64,000 nucleotides of DNA from JAALLB01 sp017643495 (GTDB lineage Bacteria > Pseudomonadota > Alphaproteobacteria > Rhizobiales > Rhizobiaceae), in contig OZ244147.1 in the NCBI GenBank assembly GCA_965216105.1, positions 2,666,001-2,730,000 on the forward strand, written 5' to 3'. Every line of letters starts with the position of its first letter. Positions within the stretch are counted from its first letter, which is position 1. A program made the position numbers and the translations under genes. This document shows positions 59,514 to 64,000 of this stretch, piece after piece. The notes beneath the pieces were generated by a model that saw only the letters and a program-made list of their open reading frames with translations, ran no database searches and was not told the DNA's origin.

Positions 59514-61694
59514 TTGCTTGATAAAAACGATCAGTTACACGCGAAAACCCGGTCTCAACTGATTGGTGCTTCTGTCGCCCGTCGGGAGGATACCCCCCTT
59601 GTGACCGGATCTGCGCAATATGTTGCAGATGTACAGCTGGATGAGCCGCTTCACATATCCTTTGTGCGTGCCAGCGAAGCAAATTGCAGAATTGACGAAG
59701 TTCATTGCGACGATGCACAGGAAATGCCCGGTGTTGCGGCGGTATTCAGTGGCAGGGATTGTCCAGAACTCTCTGCTCTTGAAGTCAATCCCATCCTTGG
59801 GGAGGCTGAAAACCAGAATTTCGAAATGCTGGCGAGAAACGCGCTGCACTTTGTTGGACAACCCTTTGCAGCAGTCCTTGCAGATACCCTCTCCCATGCA
59901 GAGGATGCCGCGGAGGCAATCTATGCTGACACTTCCGATGCAGACAGCCAACGCGTAACCAGCTTGCGCGCAGCCATTGATACAGACTGCTGTCCCGTGT
60001 TTGACAAGCGCTGGCAAGAGGGTGATTTCGAAAAAGCATCATCTGCTGCACATGCCACTGTAGAAGTGGAGGTGGAACATTCAAGGCTTGCTCCCAGCCC
60101 CATGGAAACCCGGGGCATCGCTGTAAAATATCATGAAGACACCGGTGGCGTTACTGTTTGGCTTTCCACACAGACACCCCACAGGGCCAGAAAGATGTTG
60201 GCCAAAATCCTTGATTGTGATGGGGCATCCATCAGGCTGATATCGCCTGACGTAGGTGGGGCATTCGGCATGAAAGCCTCACTTTATCCCGAGGAAATTT
60301 TTGCTGTCTGGGCTGCCATGACGTTGAAACGTTCGGTTCGCTGGATCGCATGGCGAAACGAGGATTTTATGGCTGCCAGTCATGGCCGTGGATTGATTTG
60401 CCGAGGAAAACTGGCCGTGGACAAGGAAGGCACATTTTTGGCCCTTGATGCTGAAGTCAATGCTCCTCTGGGTAGTTGGCTAACAACCAGTTCGGCAATA
60501 CCGGCCTGGAACGCGGCCCGCATATTACCTGGCCCGTATCGTGTCACCAATTACGACCTGCGGTCCAGGGCTTACGAAACGCATACGGCCCCATTTGGCA
60601 TTTACCGGGGTGCAGGCAGGCCTGAAGCAGCCATGCTGATGGAAAGGCTGGTCGAGGAAGCTTCCCGAAAAACCGGAATTGAATCGAACGAACTTCGGCG
60701 CAAGAACCTTCTTGCATCGGACGAACTTGATCAACACCGGTCAACAGATGTCCGGCTTGACAGCGGTAATTACACAGAGCTGCTTGATCGGCTGATAAAT
60801 TCGGATCACTACAAGGAAGCCTTGGAAACCCGCTCGAAGTTGCGTAACGCAGGCCAGCTTGCAGGCATTGGCACGGGCTTTTTTGTCGAACCCAGCGGCC
60901 AGGGATGGGAAAGCGCAACCATTCGCTGCAATCCGGATGGCAAAATCGAAGTCTTGTCCGGTGGCAGCACGCAAGGACATGGACGTGAAACTGCCTATGC
61001 ACAGATTGCAGCAGATGAACTTAATGTCGATCCGGACAACATAACTGTTCGATGCGGCGACACGCATGACTGTCCCAATGGAATAGGAGCACTGGCAAGC
61101 CGCAGTACCGGAATAGGCGGTAGTGCAGTAAGGGCGGCGGCGCAGGAATTACGGGCAAAACTTGATAATCATACGAACCAGAAAGAAACCGTCGAGGCAA
61201 GCGTAAAATATCATGCCGATGGTGAGGCATGGGGGTATGGATGTTATCTTGCAGAAGTGGAAATCGACCCGGATACCGGCAAGCTAACAGTGCATCACAT
61301 GCATTGTCTTGATGATGCGGGCAAAATTATCAATCCAAAGATGGTATCTGGACAAATTATCGGCGGCGTAGCTCAAGGACTGGGCGAAGCATTGATGGAG
61401 TCGGTAAGTTACGATGACAGTGGTCAATTGCAGACCGGTTCGCTAATGGATTACGCCTTGCCACGAGCCAGCGACATGCCAGCTATCACCCTTGACCATA
61501 CAGAAACTCCCTCACCCCGTAACTTGCTTGGAGCCAAGGGCGTGGGCGAAGCCGGAACAATCGGCGCCCCGATTGCGATCTTCAATGCAACCGCGGATGC
61601 ATTGGCTCAATTGGGTAATGCAAGTCTTTCCATGCCGCTTACCAGCAACAAAATCTGGAACGAAATCGAGCGACTCCAACAAGAACAGGAATGA
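59514..61694 (+). CDS. Xanthine dehydrogenase-family molybdenum hydroxylase, large subunit
   Basis: A 726-aa CoxL/XdhB-like molybdopterin subunit. N-terminal IGASVARREDTPLVTG; Moco-binding loops SPDVGGAFGMKASLYP, GIYRGAGRPEAAM and STQGHGRETAYAQ; catalytic E679 in GVGEAGTIGAP. It would hydroxylate an N-heterocycle or aldehyde, but no 2Fe-2S or FAD subunit gene is nearby. The frame is closed upstream by a TGA at 59499, so the only start is TTG 59514 with a poor ribosome site, while a better-placed ATG at 59498 (AGGA upstream) opens an 8-codon out-of-frame peptide. Either coupled initiation or an early frameshift is possible. Confidence 0.88.
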   Translation: MLDKNDQLHAKTRSQLIGASVARREDTPLVTGSAQYVADVQLDEPLHISFVRASEANCRIDEVHCDDAQEMPGVAAVFSGRDCPELSALEVNPILGEAENQNFEMLARNALHFVGQPFAAVLADTLSHAEDAAEAIYADTSDADSQRVTSLRAAIDTDCCPVFDKRWQEGDFEKASSAAHATVEVEVEHSRLAPSPMETRGIAVKYHEDTGGVTVWLSTQTPHRARKMLAKILDCDGASIRLISPDVGGAFGMKASLYPEEIFAVWAAMTLKRSVRWIAWRNEDFMAASHGRGLICRGKLAVDKEGTFLALDAEVNAPLGSWLTTSSAIPAWNAARILPGPYRVTNYDLRSRAYETHTAPFGIYRGAGRPEAAMLMERLVEEASRKTGIESNELRRKNLLASDELDQHRSTDVRLDSGNYTELLDRLINSDHYKEALETRSKLRNAGQLAGIGTGFFVEPSGQGWESATIRCNPDGKIEVLSGGSTQGHGRETAYAQIAADELNVDPDNITVRCGDTHDCPNGIGALASRSTGIGGSAVRAAAQELRAKLDNHTNQKETVEASVKYHADGEAWGYGCYLAEVEIDPDTGKLTVHHMHCLDDAGKIINPKMVSGQIIGGVAQGLGEALMESVSYDDSGQLQTGSLMDYALPRASDMPAITLDHTETPSPRNLLGAKGVGEAGTIGAPIAIFNATADALAQLGNASLSMPLTSNKIWNEIERLQQEQE

Positions 61695-61697
61695 TCG

Positions 61698-62660
61698 ATG
61701 AAATACAAAAAGAACGAAGCCAAGGAATACTCCCGGGAAAACATGAAAGGGATCTGGGCAGCAGCGCTCAATCCGATGACACCGGACTTCTCGATTGATG
61801 AAGCCGGACTTAGACGAAATATCCAGCATTGGATAGACGACTTGAAAATCCGGGGGTTCTTCATTGCCGGAAAGCAAGGTGAATTCTTTTCGATGTCACT
61901 GGAGGAAAGAAAGCGAAATTTTGAACTTGCAGTCGAGGCCTGTGACGGCAAGGCCGGTACAATCATGTCCTGTTCAGACCAGAACTTTTCCACTGTGGTT
62001 GAACTGGCCAAGCATGCGCAGGATGTTGGTGCGGACTATATCGTGGTTCATGCACCGGTACTGCATTTCATCAATGACAGGGATGATACCCTGTTCAATT
62101 ATTACAAGGAAATCTGCGACCGGGTGGATATCGGCATTGCAATGTGGAGCCATCCGGATTCAGGTTATCTCATGAGCCCGGAACTGTGTGCAAGAATTGC
62201 AGAACTGCCCAACATCATGGCGATCAAGTATTCCGTTCCGCGCGACATGTACAAGGAACTGACCTCTCTGGCCGGAGACCGCATTCTGGTCAGCACCGCA
62301 TCGGAGGACGAATGGTTTGACAACATTGTCGAGTTGAACTGGCAACTTTATCTTTGTTCCTCACCTCCCTACCTGCTTCAAACGGCAAATGACACACGCA
62401 TGCACGAATATACCGAACTCGCATTTGCCGGAGAAATAGACAAAGCCCGGCAGGTTCGTGACAGCCTTGAGCCAGTTCGCCAGGCGCTTAAGTCCACACG
62501 CCCTGGCGGAAAACCCCAAGCTCACCAGAAATACTGGCAAGAATTGCTTGGTCAGGCTGGCGGGCCGGTTCGGGAACCACTCCTGCAACTTACCGATGAT
62601 GAAAAAGCACGAACCAAAGCCGCTTTCGAAAATTGTGGGTTGAAACTTTCGAATTCATAA
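61698..62660 (+). CDS. DapA-family (dihydrodipicolinate synthase-like) aldolase/lyase, atypical active site
   Basis: A 320-aa class I aldolase-fold protein. The Schiff-base Lys is K177 (NIMAIKYSV), but the usual GTTGE motif is G58-K-Q-G-E62 and the region of the catalytic Tyr reads VVHAPVLHFIND with no Tyr. True dihydrodipicolinate synthase activity is therefore unlikely; a hydratase-aldolase or pyruvate lyase acting on a ring-cleavage product fits the context better. ATG 61698 has AGGA 7 nt upstream and follows the Mo hydroxylase stop by 3 nt. A strong terminator follows. Confidence 0.87.
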   Translation: MKYKKNEAKEYSRENMKGIWAAALNPMTPDFSIDEAGLRRNIQHWIDDLKIRGFFIAGKQGEFFSMSLEERKRNFELAVEACDGKAGTIMSCSDQNFSTVVELAKHAQDVGADYIVVHAPVLHFINDRDDTLFNYYKEICDRVDIGIAMWSHPDSGYLMSPELCARIAELPNIMAIKYSVPRDMYKELTSLAGDRILVSTASEDEWFDNIVELNWQLYLCSSPPYLLQTANDTRMHEYTELAFAGEIDKARQVRDSLEPVRQALKSTRPGGKPQAHQKYWQELLGQAGGPVREPLLQLTDDEKARTKAAFENCGLKLSNS

Positions 62661-62705
62661 GACGCCTGTTTTCAGTTCACCGGCTGGTACTTTCAACAGC
62701 CATAC

Positions 62706-62737
62706 AATGGGAGGACCTAACGTCCTCCCATTTTTAT
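62706..62737 (+). terminator. Rho-independent terminator after the DapA-like gene
   Basis: Perfect 11-bp stem AATGGGAGGAC/GTCCTCCCATT with a 5-nt loop and TTTTTATT tail, 46 nt after the stop. It ends the Mo hydroxylase-DapA operon. Confidence 0.92.
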
Positions 62738-63161
62738 TGGTCACACCACTGAACAAATCAGGAACCGTCACGGGTCAAGAAATTTATTTATAAAATTTTT
62801 CAAAAGCCCCTGTCCGCATTTTCCCGCGCTGAATGCAGCAAAAACAAATCAGGAACAATTTTGGGAAAGTCCGCTAGCTTTTGCAAAATCATGCCAGCCG
62901 GAAACAGTGAGTTTTGACCTATTTGCAAAAAACCGCTTTTATAACTGCAATTTAGGCATTCTGGCCTACTGCACGCGAGAGGCGTGCCGTTGCCAAAAAC
63001 GCAACCTGCTGACTGGTCAATCTCCGACCCAGTGCGTTTCGCGTACAGTCCCGAAACAATGTGTCAATAACCGAATGCCGATTTCTGCCTTTCTGGCCGA
63101 ATTGAAATACTGTCTGCATTTGCTAGTCATCACCGCAAATCAACGAAGCGAGGAGACTGCC
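62738..63161. other. AT-rich intergenic region with a 13-bp direct repeat
   Basis: A 424-bp gap without a credible gene. ACAAATCAGGAAC occurs twice, at 62753-62765 and 62844-62856, flanking an AT-rich stretch (AATTTATTTATAAAATTTTT). It may hold the promoter of the next gene, with the repeats as regulator sites. Confidence 0.45.
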
Positions 63162-63692
63162 ATGGAATTGTTAAACCTGATATCCGGATTTTATGAAGCA
63201 GACGAGCAACTCCGCGACCTGACCCACACCGATTGTCCACAGGATGAGATTGCTTCACTTGATAGACGGACTCAGGAATATCTTTGTTCCATCAGGGACT
63301 TCCAACCGCAGACCACTCCTGAACTCATCGCAAAACTTCGTTTCTTTATAAGCCGGTTGCAAGGGGATATTGAGAACACTTCGGATGCCTTTTCGGTCCA
63401 GGCGCTCGTCAACACGTTGGAACAGGATCTGGATTTTTACCTCACGAACCCGGAAACAACCTCCTTGCCTCACGTAGCACCGTCTGCTTATCCCAAAGGC
63501 ACTTACTCTGAGATCGCGTTTAATCGTTCATCATTCGCCGATTTGGACAAACAGGTGAATTCCCGCTCACGCGACAAAGCTGCGCCCTCCAGGAATAATC
63601 GTGAACCAGACGACCGGAGTTCTACCGGCAGCACACCACAACCACCTACCTTGCTGAACGGGGTTGGTGCTGCTCATTTAAAACGGTTTTAA
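63162..63692 (+). CDS. Uncharacterised 176-aa protein
   Basis: Starts MELLNLISGFYEADEQLRDL with GAGGAG 7 nt before the ATG; the longer frame to 62907 has no such site and unlikely composition. Residues 1-100 look helical and amphipathic (TPELIAKLRFFISRLQGDIE; ALVNTLEQDLDFYL). Residues about 115-176 are Ser/Arg/Pro-rich and probably disordered. No signal or membrane segment, and no family recognised. Convergent with the last gene. Confidence 0.65.
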   Translation: MELLNLISGFYEADEQLRDLTHTDCPQDEIASLDRRTQEYLCSIRDFQPQTTPELIAKLRFFISRLQGDIENTSDAFSVQALVNTLEQDLDFYLTNPETTSLPHVAPSAYPKGTYSEIAFNRSSFADLDKQVNSRSRDKAAPSRNNREPDDRSSTGSTPQPPTLLNGVGAAHLKRF

Positions 63693-63711
63693 AACTTCAG
63701 ATTGAAAACGA

Positions 63712-64000
63712 TCAGCTTATTCCGCACTTTTTAGCAAAAGCCCCGGCCGATGACCTGATCTTGTCAACATTGAAGCGCGCATTGATTTTTGTGTTTTCGG
63801 AATCCTGTGTCTGCAGTTTCATGGAATTGCTTTTCAGGATTTCCTTCGCAAGTTGGCGTGCTTGAGACGATTGCCACATTCCAACAACCGACAACTGGTT
63901 TGATGTCGAAAACCCCGTCCGTTTCGTTTGGCGATTGTCCAACTGGTAGGAAACAAGCTTGGCATTGCCATCGTCACTCATCGGATAACCAGGGAAATCA
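63712..64000 (-). CDS. C-terminal part of an uncharacterised protein (cut by right edge)
   Basis: The frame runs without a stop to the right edge; reading in from there gives DFPGYPMSDDGNAKLVSY, then a region with RTGFSTSNQLSVVGMWQSS, ARQLAKEILKS and a final AGAFAKKCGIS. The internal ATG at 63981 is probably not the start. A single Cys lies near the end. I do not recognise the family; a periplasmic or secreted protein is possible. Confidence 0.55.
   Translation of the reverse strand, partial: DFPGYPMSDDGNAKLVSYQLDNRQTKRTGFSTSNQLSVVGMWQSSQARQLAKEILKSNSMKLQTQDSENTKINARFNVDKIRSSAGAFAKKCGIS

Overview
The window reads as chromosomal DNA of an alphaproteobacterium, most likely a (marine) Hyphomicrobiales or Rhodobacterales relative. 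This is inferred from the Fur-type regulator next to sitABCD (the rhizobial Mur arrangement), heterotetrameric sarcosine oxidase with a GlxA-type regulator, several TRAP and tripartite tricarboxylate transporters, a type I-secreted FecR-domain adhesin behind a CtrA-like TTAA-N7-TTAA site, and preTA/hydA pyrimidine catabolism. There are no rRNA or tRNA genes, insertion sequences, phage genes or CRISPR arrays. It is a run of catabolic operons, each with its own importer and usually a divergent regulator.

Layout. 1-1280: N-terminal part of a giant adhesin. 1499-8306: homogentisate locus (MarR regulator, hmgA, fahA, MBL-fold protein, FAD aromatic hydroxylase, DUF2783). 8314-17942: SDR, Fe-alcohol dehydrogenase, aldehyde dehydrogenase, glutamine-synthetase-like ligase, TRAP importer and N-formylglutamate-amidohydrolase-like enzyme with a divergent RpiR regulator; together they suggest a gamma-glutamylated amine or amino-alcohol pathway. 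17978-22038: mur and sitABCD manganese uptake. 22399-28493: GlxA-type regulator and soxBDAG. 28645-39174: one long operon for reductive pyrimidine degradation (hydantoinase/carbamoylase-type hydrolase, hydA, Nudix, ABC importer, preT, preA) with a divergent TetR regulator. 39176-46960: DMT exporter, katG/oxyR, chemoreceptor, nhaA. 47528-53937: tripartite tricarboxylate transporter divergent from an isopropylmalate-dehydrogenase-like enzyme, a Gfo/Idh oxidoreductase and a GntR regulator. 53980-62660: 3-hydroxyanthranilate dioxygenase with a TRAP importer, LysR regulator, aspartate-dehydrogenase-like protein, a molybdenum hydroxylase large subunit without its partner subunits, and an atypical DapA-family protein. 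62738-64000: two uncharacterised genes, the last cut by the right edge.

Most notable for follow-up: (i) a 14-bp structured hairpin in the nhaA leader, pairing fully only in the nhaA-sense RNA, a candidate ion-responsive riboswitch; (ii) the 3-HAO/NadX/molybdenum hydroxylase/DapA-like locus, whose two divergent promoters share a TTTG-TTAT-TCAAA inverted repeat and which matches no standard kynurenine-type pathway; (iii) the GS-like/ADH/ALDH/N-formylglutamate hydrolase/TRAP cluster; (iv) a SoxD subunit lacking the usual N-terminal zinc cysteines. All functional calls come from reading the sequence; no database search was run.
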